Shown here: positions 48,330 through 61,500 of the stretch, in pieces | How positions within the stretch are numbered: position 1 is the stretch's first letter | Layout of the letters: each line of letters opens with the position of its first letter | From: Stichopus chloronotus | Lineage: Eukaryota > Echinodermata > Holothuroidea > Aspidochirotida > Stichopodidae | NCBI GenBank assembly: GCA_021234535.1 | Contig: CM037843.1 | Coordinates: forward strand, 822,021 to 886,020 | Reading direction: 5' to 3' | DNA length: 64,000 nucleotides | Program-made: the position numbers and the translations under genes | The notes under the pieces: generated by a model | Database searches by the model: none | Told to the model about the DNA's origin: nothing | The model's input: the letters and a program-made list of their open reading frames with translations, nothing else

Positions 48330-49135
48330 CTCAACATTGTAACATATAATCTGAAGAAAACTATCGCTTTGCACAATGTAATAATTTATGGCCTATATGG
48401 CCTATTCTAAAGTTGGACCCACAAATATTGAACATTGCAAAGGGTTCCACGACCACAATGCTAATTTGAAAAACCTTCCACACTATAAAGCAACCCAAGC
48501 AGAAAAGAAACATTGTGCATGATTTCATAGAATGGTCCACATGGCCCACATGGGACCATCAATCCTGAACAATCTAAAGGAACCCCTATTGAAGTAGCAA
48601 CATGACACAATTCCAAATTTAAGGTCATACAATCTGTAAGAGAAGCATTTTGCATGTCTTCTTAAAATGGCTCATTTGGACCTTGGACCCAAATCTTGAA
48701 TGCCCTGAAGTAAACACTACCATAGTTGTAAGGTGACACAACCTCAGTTTACTACTATGCAATCTGCAAGAGAATAATCATTTGGCATATGGCCCAATCT
48801 GAAGGTAGACACATGAATGCTGAACACTGCAAAGGGTTCCACTACCACAATGCTAATTTGACAAATTTCTTATTGGGAAGAAAAATATGCCGAAAAGAAA
48901 TGTTTTGCATGATTTCATAAAATGATCCATATGGCCCATATTGGACCAATAATCCTGAAAAATCTCAAGGAACCAATACCATAGTAGTAATGTGACACAA
49001 TTTCAACTTGATACCATACAATCTATATGAGAAGATGCATTTTGCATAATTTCATTTAATGGCCCACATGGCCCATTTGGACCTTGGACAACAAAATCTT
49101 GAACAACCCACAGGCACCACTACCATAATGTATCC
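48330..49135 (+). repeat. ~392-bp repeat, two copies, made of ~130-bp subunits
   Basis: CAAAGGGTTCCAC recurs at 48438 and 48830 (392 bp apart). Inside each copy, blocks such as CATACAATCTG-AAGAGAA, TTTTGCATGATTTCAT, GGCCCACATGG-CC and TTGGACCTTGGAC repeat about every 130 bp. It belongs to the same family as 4855-5180. Confidence 0.75.
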
Positions 49136-49139
49136 ATAT

Positions 49140-51985
49140 ACCAAGAATAAACAAAGGCATGCAGGTTTAGCTTGTTACTCATGTGTCAACAGCAGTATTT
49201 TTATTTTAATAAAATATCAGTAAAAACTGTCTAAGTATCCCTTTCAAGTATATCTCCTGTTGTACGAGACTCATATGTGACATTCGAAGAAGCAATGTTC
49301 TCAGTCATAATAAATACATACTGATTTATGGTAGCACTGCAGAAAGAAGAAAGGTTAACAAGATGTGACCATGGTTGCCATTCTAGCACACATGATTATG
49401 AGAGCACTGCTTTGTATCTATACAATTCTCTGATAAGAACAATACCTCAAAACCATAAAAATAATCAATCACTTTACAATTTCACCCTTGAAAAGCAAAG
49501 TTAGAACAATTGAATATTCCAGTAGGTGTACTACGTCTTGAAACCAAACCCACATAATCAGACAGAAACTACAGCATAACCTGCATCATCCCTGAATGCT
49601 GAATCTGGAAAGATCATACAGTAGAAGTGAGACACATCTCCTACTCTAACAAAGTGAGCATATTCAGATGAAAGACTTTCATTGAATTAAGTGTGATGCG
49701 CAAATCAACTATGCTATGACTGACATACAGCAAACATTTATAACATACAGAGCTATGAATCAAGTCACCTGATCTATCAAGTTACAGCTACAGTAGGGCA
49801 CTTCAGATCTATACTGCGACCATCTCTTACACCTTTACCATAGAGTGTTTGCATTTCTTCAAGTTGATTTGTTTGTCACTGATAGAACCTGATCAAGGAC
49901 ACCCTGTGTGAAATAACTCTCAAGAAGCTGTTCAGTGCTGTACTTATGTGTGGATTTTTCATGAAGTGATTTGGAAGAACCAGGTAGGATATATCTTAAT
50001 ACAATGAAAACATGCTGTACACCACAAACTGTGATCTTGGATAAAAGGTGATGAGGCCTATTGATGAATTTAGAATTATGTATACCTTAAATATATTCAT
50101 GTAAACGTTGTCCAAACGAATACATGAAAGCATTAAGAGAACAAGCATCAAAACAGCCTCCAACGTCACTGTGAGAAATGAGAACATGCTTGTGGGAGAT
50201 GAAAAAATTTATCTCTGACGTCTTTCCAAGCTGAAAGTTAAATGTATTTCCCCAAAGAGCACTGACAGCATGTGTTCAGCACGTGACCATTGCCAGCCAA
50301 TAAGATGACAATGTATTTTGGGCCTCTGTTTCTGTCACCACTAAACCAAAAGTACTATGGCAGATATGACAGTTTTATTATGATAGCTCTAAATGAAGTA
50401 CTGTGGAGAAGATACTCCATCACATGACGCTGTGCATCTACTGCTTGAAGAATCCCACAGTGAACCCCCATAATGCTTTTTACCAGCAAGTGTAAGTTAC
50501 TCTAATTCTCACCATACAATCTACTTAAGTGTTTGCAAAACAACATAGTAATTACAAAACCTCACTTCCTTGAACTATGCCAGTCTATGTGGTAATTTAA
50601 ATGATCTACTCTTACCAATCAGTTTTAGCAAATATCTGGCACCGTCCTGATTGCAAAGTACAGAAAATAACTTTGACATGTGACATTGAAAAACACCGGA
50701 CCAATTTTGCATACATGAAATATTAGTACAATACTTTTCAACAAAAAAAATTTCAAAGGAAAAGATAAGTTCAACATTAATGCTCACGTACAGTAATCTC
50801 CAGCTCTCAGAGAGCGTCTATAAAAAATCTACATACAAAAGTCAATACAAACCTCTACACACTGCACAGTTAAAACATGATTTTGAAAAAAAAATAGTGA
50901 GGGTAAACAGCCATACAATCAATTTAATTTCACAGCACACAGCAAGTTATAGGGCAACGTAATATAGAGATCTTGTACCACATGGTTACCGATATACACC
51001 AAATAATAATATGATGATAATTTTACTGCCAAATTAGTAAATAATTGTTGGTCACTTTGCAAATGGCTGGTAGGTATGGCAACAGTCACTAAAATCAGCA
51101 ACACTGTACATACTATAGATGGATGTCGCATTAATTCCATGTAACTACAAATCAATAAGCTGACTATAGGCGCTCTCCATGAAGGTTCTATGTCAAAGAC
51201 AGACAGGGTTACATTAAGTGACACATTGCAACCAGTTATAAGCAGCAAACCAAAAACAGCAGCACATTCCTTCTATTGGACAAGCAATGCTTGAACAAAT
51301 CTTCATATGAAATTGTTGCATCTCCATATCTGACAACATGCAGTCCAATGACATGATTCATATCTCTCCTAATCCCCCCTTTCCCTCCCCCTTCCCGACC
51401 GCCTCCCTCAATACAGATAGTACATAGGCAGTGCCTCAGTAACTAACAAGCATAATCAATGTTAAGAGATACATTATAGCCAAGTGGAAGATCAATTTAA
51501 AAATAACATTCAAATACTTTATTGTAAGATCAATAACACAGTGCAAGTGCTACTACATGGAAAGTAATTACATGCACATTTGTGGTGTAATAAACCTATA
51601 TTGAAAAGTATGCCACTACATCAAGATAGTGAGGGAATAAAACTAACATCCCCTTATGGTTACTTTAGATATTCATGAAGGGATAACAAATGTCAGGAAG
51701 AACAGAAAAGGGAACTGAGTTACATCAAGTTTGGCTAAAACTTTACTAGGATTCATTTAAACTGGCTGAAAAGATGTGCATAAGTAGGAAAATTGAAAAT
51801 AATCATCATCAAATAGGCCTCAAAGAAGAGTGAGAGACATAGACAACAGTGGTGGAAATTGTTGTATAATCCCTCCAAGAAACATGTGGTTATATGCTGA
51901 CAAAAGATTAATAATTACTCCAATTGCAACCCTTTGTATGCACTTTCACTCTTCAACTACTGTGTGCTCAAAAGACAAAAAAAAA
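49140..51985. other. No gene seen; a CT-rich tract
   Basis: A pyrimidine tract (CCCCCCTTTCCCTCCCCCTT) lies near 51375. Open frames such as 50919-51248 (minus) have no recognisable content. Confidence 0.35.
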
Positions 51986-51989
51986 TAGC

Positions 51990-52930
51990 TTGATTGCTGC
52001 AGCTGCCCTAATGTTCATTGCTACTGCAGCTTTTAGCTTCATTGCTACAGTTGAATTAGTTTCAATGCTATAAGCCACCTTGAGCTTTATTGTTGTAGTC
52101 ACATTTAGCTTCATTGCAATAGCAGCATCAAGAACCCTTGTTATAGCAGCCTAATCTTCATCGCTATAGCAGCATTGCTAGCTGCCTTCATGTTCATTGT
52201 TAGCTACATTGCTATAGCATCAATTAGCTTCATTGCTATAGCAGCCTTTAGCTTCATTGCTACAGCCACCTTCAACTTCAATGCTATAGTAGCCTCTAGC
52301 TGCAATTATACAGCAGTCTTTATCTTCATTGCTACAGCGGTTTTGGCTTCATTGCTACAGCAGTTTTGGCTTCATTGCTTTAGCCACCTTCAACTTCATT
52401 GCTATAGTAGCCTCTAGCTGCATTTTTATAGCAGTCTTTATCTTCATTGCTATAGCAGCCATAAAGTTTATTTGCTATGCTGACTAGAGCTTCATTGCTA
52501 GAGCCATGTTTAGCTTCATTGCTATAGCCACCTTTAACTTCAGTTCATTACTATAGCCACCTTTCGTCTTCACAGCAGCCTTTAGCTTCATTGCTTCAGC
52601 CACCTTCAGCTTCATTGCTATAGTAGCCTCTAGCTGCATTTTTATAGCAGTCTTTATCTTCATTGCTATAGCAGCCTTAAACTTTATTTGCTATGCTGCC
52701 TAGAACTTCATTTCTTCATTGCTAGAGCCATACTTAGCTTCATTGCTATAGCCACCTTTAAATTCAGTTCATTGCTATAGCCATCTTCACATCAGCCTTT
52801 AGCATCATTGCTATAGCACATCTAGCTCCCTTGCCTTTACTTTCATCCATATAACAGCATTTAGTTTCATTGATATAGCAGCCCTAAGCTTCATCTCCTA
52901 TTGCACTTATAGCTTCATTGCTAGAACCAC
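51990..52930 (+). repeat. 24-bp minisatellite, left block
   Basis: Unit near CTTCATTGCTATAGCAGCCT plus TTAG, repeated about 37 times with 21- and 27-bp variants. The 24-bp period keeps a plus-strand frame open at 52175-52417 (FIAIAAFS-type octamers), which I regard as incidental. The same unit reappears at 55345-55745. Confidence 0.9.
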
Positions 52931-52934
52931 ATTC

Positions 52935-53215
52935 ACATGTTGTGATAACCCGAGACCTCGCGTGAAACATGCACTAAAATGATGCAGAACACACACTAGG
53001 TAAGGCCTGTAAGTTTGGAGGATGCACAACTTCTTTTGCTGATTTGTGAGGTTAGCAAATGTTTGCAGGCAAAATTTAATTCTCGTTACAAATATCAATG
53101 TAGCTAAGCCATGTATGTGAGAGCGACCAAACATGCCTGCCGCAGTGCCACTAGAAACAAAATAAACACCCTCTTTATCAAGCATGATCAAACTTTATCA
53201 GCATCAAACTAAACA
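52935..53215. other. Unassigned spacer between minisatellite and DIRS derivative
   Basis: No repeat and no motif. The minus-strand frame 52907-53191 is unremarkable. Confidence 0.35.
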
Positions 53216-53218
53216 AAA

Positions 53219-54861
53219 TCCCTCACAACTCCCTGGTATGGGTATTCACGAGTGGCTGTACTAACCATTGCCTCACTAATGCATACATTTGACCCATGCT
53301 CAAATCGTCCTCAAAACCAATTCTAGCACCCTGCACTCTAAGGCCTAGCCCGCCCTCATAGGGCTGAGCTGGGTGCCAAGTACCAACAAAAACATTGAAC
53401 ACTTAATGGAGAGAGGGGCTAGTCCACCGAGAACCCAGGTGTCGCCCAAGTGCGGACGCAGAGGAAGACCGTCTCCGCTGCGCCCCCTGCGACAGCCAGA
53501 CTCGGAGTCCAACAGCCTTGTCCCTGCTCCATGTTTTCCCAGGACTGCTCGTTCTGGTGTACACTATCACGATCACAGTTCCAACAGCGATCGCGATGCG
53601 CCTGGGGCCGCAAACCACTCCCGTGGGAGTCCTGGGAGCCCACTTTGGGTCCGTTGGGGGCCCAGGCTCCCGGAACCAGACCCAGAGATGTGCACTCTCC
53701 ACCATCTTGAGTTCTGATAGGATCCAGGCTTCGAGAAGCCAATTCTAGGAAGCCATTCTTGGACCCAACTCCCAGAACCCCGAAGCACCCCAGGAAGCCT
53801 ATGGGAGAATGTCTGAGGAACGTTCTCAGCCACAGTCACCCAGGGAAGGTCTGAACCCTGCCATGGGTTCCTATCCTGTCTGAAGGGTGCCAGAGCTCGA
53901 AGCTGGGCTGCCTGATTCTACCCCACTTTCTCTGCCAGACTAGCCTTCGTCCCCCTAGACTTGGCTCGAGACTTACCTTTTGCAGGCCTAGCCACGGATC
54001 CAGCGGGAGCCTGGACTCCTGATGGTCTCGTGACTATGGAGGGATTCGAGACTGCATCCAGCCGCCCCCTAAGCCTCTCCTGCTGGCCCTGCAGCCAAGA
54101 GTGAATCTCTGACCACTGGGCTGGGGAAAAGGACATACACCATTCGCACAGGTCATACCAAGTGCACAAACAGTACATGGGGCACACTGAATGCGAGTCT
54201 CAATCCCTCCCAGGCCTAAATTGGTTGCAAATGGAGCAACGGGAACCAGGACTGGGAGATGTCATTCCGAGTCAATGGGGGATGTCACTCTCTAACTAAA
54301 AGACCTAGCGACCACAAAATACAAAGCAATGAGAATTACGAAAGGGGAGCTAGGGGGAACGTAACTACGGACTACTCGTTACTTAAACTAGGAGAAACAC
54401 AAAGTGCAAACGAGGAGGCAAACCATTACGTAAAATGAGATTACAAAGCAAATACACGATAACAGGGCAATTGTGCAATCCCCTCAAGCAAATTTTGCAA
54501 TAACAGAAGGTATAGGTAATGGACTAAGCTACGCAGCAGCACGTAGGATAGCCATCCTAGGCACCCTGCACAGAAATGAAACTTTTAAGACAAATTTTTC
54601 GGAGAAGTGAGGATAAATTTGAACGGAAAAACTAAATATAACGAAATAAAACAAAAGAATATTGAAGATTTTTCCAGTCTTAATTAGATAATAGAAAGAG
54701 GTAGAAAACAGCAGAGAGACTGAAGTAGAGATGCAAGGCACTCAAGGGAGGGCTAGGCCTTAGACGGTACTGTGCTAGAATTAGTTTCGAGGAAAATTCG
54801 AGCATGGGTCAAATGCATGCATTAGTGAGGCAAGAAGTAAGTATACTTCTTCGATGTGAAT
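53219..54861 (-). mobile_element. 1.64-kb internally deleted DIRS derivative with a gag fragment
   Basis: The left end TCCCTCACAACTCCCTGG, the outer-end GGTATTCACGAGTGGCTG and a terminal repeat ending in AAGGCCTAGCCCGCCCTC match the full element. The right end carries the inverse (GGGCTAGGCCTTAGA...) and finishes TTCGATGTGAAT. Between them 53400-53520 matches 41640-41760 of the full element and 53900-54265 matches the gag N-terminus. Most of gag, and all of RT, methylase and YR, are gone. It would need proteins from an intact relative to move. Confidence 0.85.
53918..54265 (-). pseudogene. DIRS gag N-terminal fragment in the deleted derivative
   Basis: It starts at ATG 54263-54265 (MTSPSPGSRCSICNQFRPG), parallel to the gag start of the 41-46 kb element. 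A TGA then replaces the expected Trp codon shortly after GRD. Beyond it the frame continues with CEWCMSFSPAQWSEIHSWLQ, GQQERLRGRLDAVSNPS and KGKSRAKSRGTKAS, aligning residue by residue with the larger copy, and ends at a stop near 53918. One Cys of the zinc cluster region is changed (CPMYCLC against CPLCRSC). Non-functional. Confidence 0.82.
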
Positions 54862-54864
54862 GCT

Positions 54865-55340
54865 GAATGTTTGAAAAGGACGTATTGAATTGTTGCATTC
54901 TGCTATAATCATCAAGCGGTGTTGTGTTGGTATTTCAACATGGGTGGTTAAATCAAAGAAAAGAAGAAGAAAAAGACAATTGGGTATACATGAGACTGAG
55001 TGGTTATTGTTAAAGTGATGGTCCCTTGTCTTACCTTTTCTTTTTTTTTGGTTTTTTTGTTTTGTTTTTTTGTTTGCTAGTCACACAATTGCATCACCGT
55101 CCAGTAGGAATAATGGATAATGGGTGACTTTTTCTGATCACTGTTACGAAGTTCTGCTGGCTGTGATTCTGTTGTTACTGAAACATCAACAAAACAAAGC
55201 TACCAATCTCCTTTCTTCTGACCATCTCTTCTGATCTCTTCTGCTAGTCTGAGGGTCAGGGATCTCCTATTTTCAAACTGGGACCCCCACATAAAAAAAG
55301 CATGGGTCCTAGGTCCCCTGAGAGGAAAAACCTAATGGAA
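54865..55340. other. Unassigned; T-rich tract
   Basis: A TTTTTTTTTGGTTTTTTTG-like tract lies at 55043-55075. No coding potential. Confidence 0.35.
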
Positions 55341-55344
55341 GCCC

Positions 55345-55745
55345 TGCATATTTAGCTTCACTGCTATAGCAGCCTCTAGCTTCAGTGCTATGACAGGCTT
55401 TAGTTTCATTGCCAGCAGCCTTTACCAACATTGTATTATCAGCTGGCAAGCTTTATTGATGCAGTAAATAGCTGAGCCTTCAGTTCTATTGCTAAACAGG
55501 AGCCCTTAGCTTCAATGGTATAGCAGTTTTTATTTTCACTGCTATGGCAGCTTTTAACTCCATTGTTTTGGCAGTTTTAATTTTCACTAACAGCAATAGC
55601 ACATAGAAATGTAGCAGCCATTAGTTTATAGCTACATAGAAGCCTTTTAAGCACCATTGCCACAGCTTCATGGCTTCATTGCTACAGCAGCCAGTTTCAC
55701 TGCCACAGTGCCTTTTGCTTCATTTCTTTCATGGCATTTTACCTC
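55345..55745 (+). repeat. 24-bp minisatellite, right block
   Basis: Degenerate copies of the TAGCTTCATTGCTATAGCAG unit in the same orientation as the block ending at 52930. More diverged, with variant spacers. Confidence 0.75.
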
Positions 55746-55749
55746 CAAA

Positions 55750-58105
55750 TTGTTTTCTGACATAAAAAAAATAAATACAAAGATTACATCTCCCAAAGGG
55801 TAAGTGCTGCCACAACTTTAGTGACACTAAAATTAGTGCACGATTTCTTTCACAAGGTGACTATAATTAGAAATAAAGTACACCTGGGGATGGTACTTAG
55901 GCCAGCTATAACAGTCTTCACTTTACACTTTACTACAAATCAATTCTTAATATGCTCTCTGAGACATGCAATGCATTACTTTCATCATTCTGAATGTCAT
56001 AAGCAAACAGCCAGTGGGGGAAGTACCTATGAATTGAGTATTAGAATAGATAATGTATTACCGTAGCAAAATGAGTCACTATGTACATCAATTTTCATGT
56101 GGGAGAGCTATTGCAGTGTTGAAATTTAAGCAATTTCACACGGTTATCAAAAGGACAAGTGAAAATCATAACAAAGTTGTCCAAAGCAAAATCACATTGT
56201 CCTTTTAAAATACCATATCAATTAATTTTGGTAATAAACTTAATTTTCAATGCTGCTGAACCATAAATATAGGCATAGTCTGCTAATTGGTTGGTATGCA
56301 AATTAATGCCAGATTGTACTGTAAAGTCAAATGTTTCAACTACAACATATAGTTTGGGCAATTTAGCCTCACCTGATTTGGTGAACTGTCTGATAGGCAA
56401 AATTATAAAATTAAATCATTGTCTGCCTGGCCTATAAAAATGTTGGCGTATCAGCAGCAAGAAATACTGCTATGCTACCTTCTCCATGAAGATTAAAGTA
56501 TGTAGTAGTATAATCAGACCTACAGTACATAGGTGCATGGACTAAGCTGTGACTAGACAATGCCAGTGAGGTGTATGACTCTCTAAAGTCCAATTGTGCA
56601 TTCTTTTATACTGTATGAAAATCAAACTAGCATGGAAGAGATTTCATTTTTGGACAGTATTAAACAGAATTTGAAGGTGAAAAGCCTACCTTGGATTTTG
56701 CTGCACTAAATCCTTTTAAAAGAATTACACTTGAGCCAACCATGCTATTGGCTTAATTAATAAATTCAGTCTACCACAAAAAGCTACATGAACTCAATTC
56801 AAAGAGCAAACATTGTTAGAAAGCAAGGAGCCAACAAACTGGGTATATATTAGAGAATATCTGATGGTAGGCTATTTAAGATGGTACCACTATGGATAAC
56901 TGGCTGTGTTGCCAACAAAAGCATGTGCATGCATTTGGCAATAGAATGTGGGCAATGAAACTTCCCTTTTCGAAAAATAAACAGTTGCAAGTATTAAATT
57001 ATACCATTCATCCCATGACTTAATGCATGCAGTTACCATGGTAATGTTACATAGACCATTGCGCTCAAATCTGTCACCTAAATTCTTTGAAGCAATTCCT
57101 ACCTGGGACACAATATGGATGTAACAGCAACTTCTCTATTATTTATGAAAACTATTGAAAGCTAACTGAATACTAGCTGCCATCCACCTTTAACAGCCAC
57201 TGTGCAAAGGTAGTATCTCAATGGGAGTCCAATAATTACCCAATGTTACATTGTGTGCACTAATGCTAGCATTACAGACTTGAAGGTAACGGTGTAAAAT
57301 GCCTTATACCTCCATCTTGAGGAAAAAGAAGAAAAAGATCATCTTGATGAAGTTATTATTGTAAAAACAATAATAACTGTAATAATTGAAATATCAGCAA
57401 AGACAGTAAACATACTCTTGATATGGTGCACAAATAGAAAATTCAGTGAAGTGATATTGAGACAAATCGGCCTGTCTGCGCATGAAGTGAGATCTTTCTG
57501 GAGCTACTCCAAACAAAGCACTGTAAATTATCATCAGGGCCGAGCCTATTAACATGATGTCCCTTTAAAATGAACTATTATTCCTAAAAGTGTCTTCACT
57601 TGCGATTTTCACAGTCTCCTTCTTAAAATGCTGGTATGTTTAATATCCAGGGACAGAATGAGTAGTTTCAATTGCCTTGACATTTTTAGCTTACTGTTCT
57701 TACCTTGTAGTTATGGAAATCAAAGCTTCACAGGAAATGTCAAACTGCTGCACAATTTAAGAACGACCTACGTCAGTCAGTCCATTATTTCCTCCATCTT
57801 TTTTGAGCATTTTTTTTTTATTAATCATTGAAGTTTCCCCTTAAGTCTTCATAAAACTTCTGCGCATACTTGAGTGTCAATTTAAATAATATATGGACGG
57901 TATAAGGATTTAGAGGACTAGATCACTATGGGCTATAAAACATGATAAATCCTATTTTAAGTTTTAATTACTACACTGACAGATGATCAAAAATCACTTG
58001 TGAGGTGAGATGATGCATGAGCACACTATTACAAATGCGATAGTATACTATAGTATCAGTACACCCTTAAGGTATAGTTTACTGACAATTGAAGGGGTTC
58101 AAAAG
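55750..58105. other. No gene seen
   Basis: AT-rich. Small frames at 55821-56066 (plus), 56890-57111 (minus) and 57628-57831 (plus) show no motif. Confidence 0.35.
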
Positions 58106-58109
58106 AGAA

Positions 58110-58545
58110 TGACCTTCCACCTCACACCAATATTTTGTTCTTAACTCAAGACATTGCCGTTTGACTTACCAAAATGCTATAAACCTGTGGCAACTTGTTG
58201 CAAGAAGTCTTTGTTTTCTTTGAAATTGAAGCCCTCTATAAAGTTCAAATTTGACACAAGTCAAAATATAGATTGAGTATATTGTATATTTACCTTAATA
58301 AGGTCACATCTCTTGAACTGTTGTCACGGTTCTTTCCAAATGAGATACAAAGGATACTCAGGTAGTTGTGATTGGGTGACATCATAAGTTCTCCATTACA
58401 CAATGTACCATTTTGAAATGCATATATGTTTAGAAATATGTAACTATTATGCTATTGAAATAAGGCTTTAAGCAATAACAATTCCTAATTATTATGAAAT
58501 ATCAATTTCCTCCGGTGACCAATGCCTTTAAGTGAATTGTAAGTC
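58110..58545 (+). repeat. Interspersed repeat, copy 2 (pair with 28.4 kb)
   Basis: Collinear with 28385-28890: AACTCAAGACATTGCCGTTT, GAAATTGAAGCCCTC, AAGGTCACATCTCTTGAACT, GGGTGACATCATAAGTTC, AATATCAATTTCCTCC. No open frame. Confidence 0.7.
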
Positions 58546-58549
58546 CTAT

Positions 58550-61500
58550 ATAGTGTTTATAATTATTACTTGACAGATGTTCACAAATCCTGCACAATAT
58601 GAGATGGGGAAGCATCAGCACACTATCATGAATGCAAAAGTATACTATTAGCTCAACGCTACATAATTTGTCAAATTAATTTAGTAACTCAATAGTGACA
58701 CTTTCATTTAAAAAAATAATTTTCAGAATATGAGTAGTTACAATTTTTCTACATCAATGTAGTAAAATTTCTTAGTATTTTTAGTCCAGTTGCAATCATG
58801 TCAGGATGCTGTTTTTTATCACATAAGTTCAGTTACTGTGGCAAGTCAGACTGGGTGCTTGTAATGTTAAATTATTTACTTGGAAAGAGAATTTCATATT
58901 TTGTCAGTTTTTCACAAACAAGAAGCTAATTGACACACAAATGGAGGTATAAACCTCTTCAGTGTTATGATGAAATTTGTTATCTTGGGCCTTTCTACTT
59001 TGTACTTTACTTACAGTAAAAGCTGTGTTGTCTTCAAGTCCATTTTGAAGAGGATTGCTTTGTGCAGGACATGTGAACTAATTGTTAGAGCATCATACTT
59101 CCCAATGAAATTACTATTTCCTAGTGATGTGCTAATGATTTTTGTGCAAATGGGAAATGGAGACAACTCCAGAAAAAGACTGAGGAGGACATGAAAATTC
59201 TGATATACTTCAGGGTGAAAGAATGTTAAAAATGTTTTTTTTTAACATTTTAATTATTTGAATGTCAGTCACATATGCCTACATCTACCACATGACCTGG
59301 TTATACACTTGAAACTGACATAGTCACTGTTAAGGGTAAGGCCCAAGTTAGGGTTACATGGCCTTGTAAATAGCAACTGAAGACTAAACAGAGACTCAAT
59401 GCTCTCACGGACTCTGAATTAAGCTGCTTTTCAACGAGAGATTGTAAGTTACTGTGCAGTATTATACTAATGCTGCAGTTAGGGGTGAATCGGTGGTACC
59501 AGTTGAGTTACAGTGTGTATAATCATGGATCTAATTGGTATGCTGCCTTTTTATGTGTTTCGAGAATACAGTTACAGTTGTAGTGAATACAGTAGGTTAC
59601 AGGACTGATCACACTAATCCAAACAGTCGTCAGTAACGGTCCAACTTTTCTCCTTGTATGTGCAACTGATAAGTCTGATATCTTAAGAAATGAAAGTTCA
59701 TATTTTTTTCTGATTTTTGTACATACTAAGAGGGACGCTATCGACTATTCTTTTAAGTGTGATAAATCAGAGATTTGATATAATAGAACTGTGAATAAGC
59801 TGTGGTCAACCGGTTGCATGATATCGATCACTTTAACAAACTTCCACGTAGAATGGTAGAACAAAACAGTAATGCATAAACAATTGACTTAAGTCTCAAC
59901 TTCTGGATAAAATTGCTACGGCTGTTGATGATGCAAATGAGTGTATGTCAATCAAAATCGCTAAATAATGAGTTTTTAATAAAATAAACTGGTGTATCTA
60001 TAAGTAGCCAGGATCATCTGTTTTGAGTAAAATTATTGGAAATATGTACCAATTACAAAAATCTGATGGATTTACACACAGGGATTTCACCATTTTTTGC
60101 TATGAATAAAATCAGCACTGCACTGCTAGAGAGTTTATAAATGTTATGTTTGACATAAAGAAGTCCTAATTAGGGAAAGGAAATGTTGAACTGAACTATA
60201 ATTAGAGCAAGAATGTGAATTAGTCACTATTTTGACCTTACTGATAGAGCCACACTTGTCGAAATGTTATAGCTTAATTTGCTGCAGGGTTCAAACTGTG
60301 AATATAATTATGATGAAAATTTGTAACAACTGTACTAAATGTTGGATTATGATAACGATTGTACTTCATTAACTGATGGTGTCTGTGCATCACAACTGCC
60401 CAAATATCTGTTTCTATGTTTTCAATATGTTCATAATTTCTCTAGTGACAATGTCATAGCAATGAAAACACTTGTAAATGTCACGTTTGCACATTATCCT
60501 GGCATATTACATTCTATGTAATGTTAAATTATTTCCTTTCCTATTAACAATTAATTGGCAAAAGTAAACTTTGTTTTCACATGGCTCATTAGATCATCTT
60601 ACTTTGAAATTAATCCTGAAGAAACTCTTTTATCGGCCAAATTGAGGATAGCTACAGTTCATAACATCAACTGAGGAACGCAAAGTCTCGTTGGTTTTAG
60701 CATAAAATACAGCATCAACAATGTTGTCTGCAATTTAAATCTTAATTTGCTTCTGATATTAAAACAGCTACATATATGTACTTAGTCTCATAAAGCTAAT
60801 ATAACTAAATAGTGATTATATTCAAATTATATTTACATGAATGCATCGTTAACATACATCGTTATGTAACATTACGTCTGAACACCTGCGTACGTAAAAT
60901 AGGCACGTACCAGCACCAAGATACCTCATGTCATTATCACTTTTTACATCTCTATCTGCAACGCACACCTGGCATCCAATGCTCTTCTTTTGTAGGCCTA
61001 CTTTTCGAAGCTGAAAATACAACACAACAAAGTCTAAAACCTCAATACTTCTTTTTCCTTTTCTATTACACATCAATCACAGCAAATCGAAGGAATTTAA
61101 AACACTGCTACCCAGGGCCCTCTAATCCAAATAAAGGATCAAAACATCTAAATGATTTACGCAAGCACCATGTGCAAAATGACGGATGAACTTCAACTAT
61201 TTCCAGGTTTCAGACACTTTTTTAGTCAATAAGTTGCAAAATAAATTTCTTCACATCTAAACTAATAACATCTTTTGCTGACATGCAAAGAAGTATGCTG
61301 GAGAAATTTGATACAACACGTTGACAACAGCTTGAGACCCTGAGACCATCAAAACAACCGATTGTCCGGCTAGTATGACAATATCTCCATACATGTAATG
61401 TATTGGGATAGAAAGCTAAAACAATTAGCAGAACTACCTTAAAGCTGACAATAAAATGACTTGCTAATGTACTTGATTACATGATGAATACATGTCATTG

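Noticed and set aside
56696..56745. Minus-strand ATG frame of 18 codons ending at AAG/GTAGG, as a possible first exon
   Set aside because: The sequence matches a start plus donor, but nothing else supports it, and such pairs are expected by chance in 64 kb.
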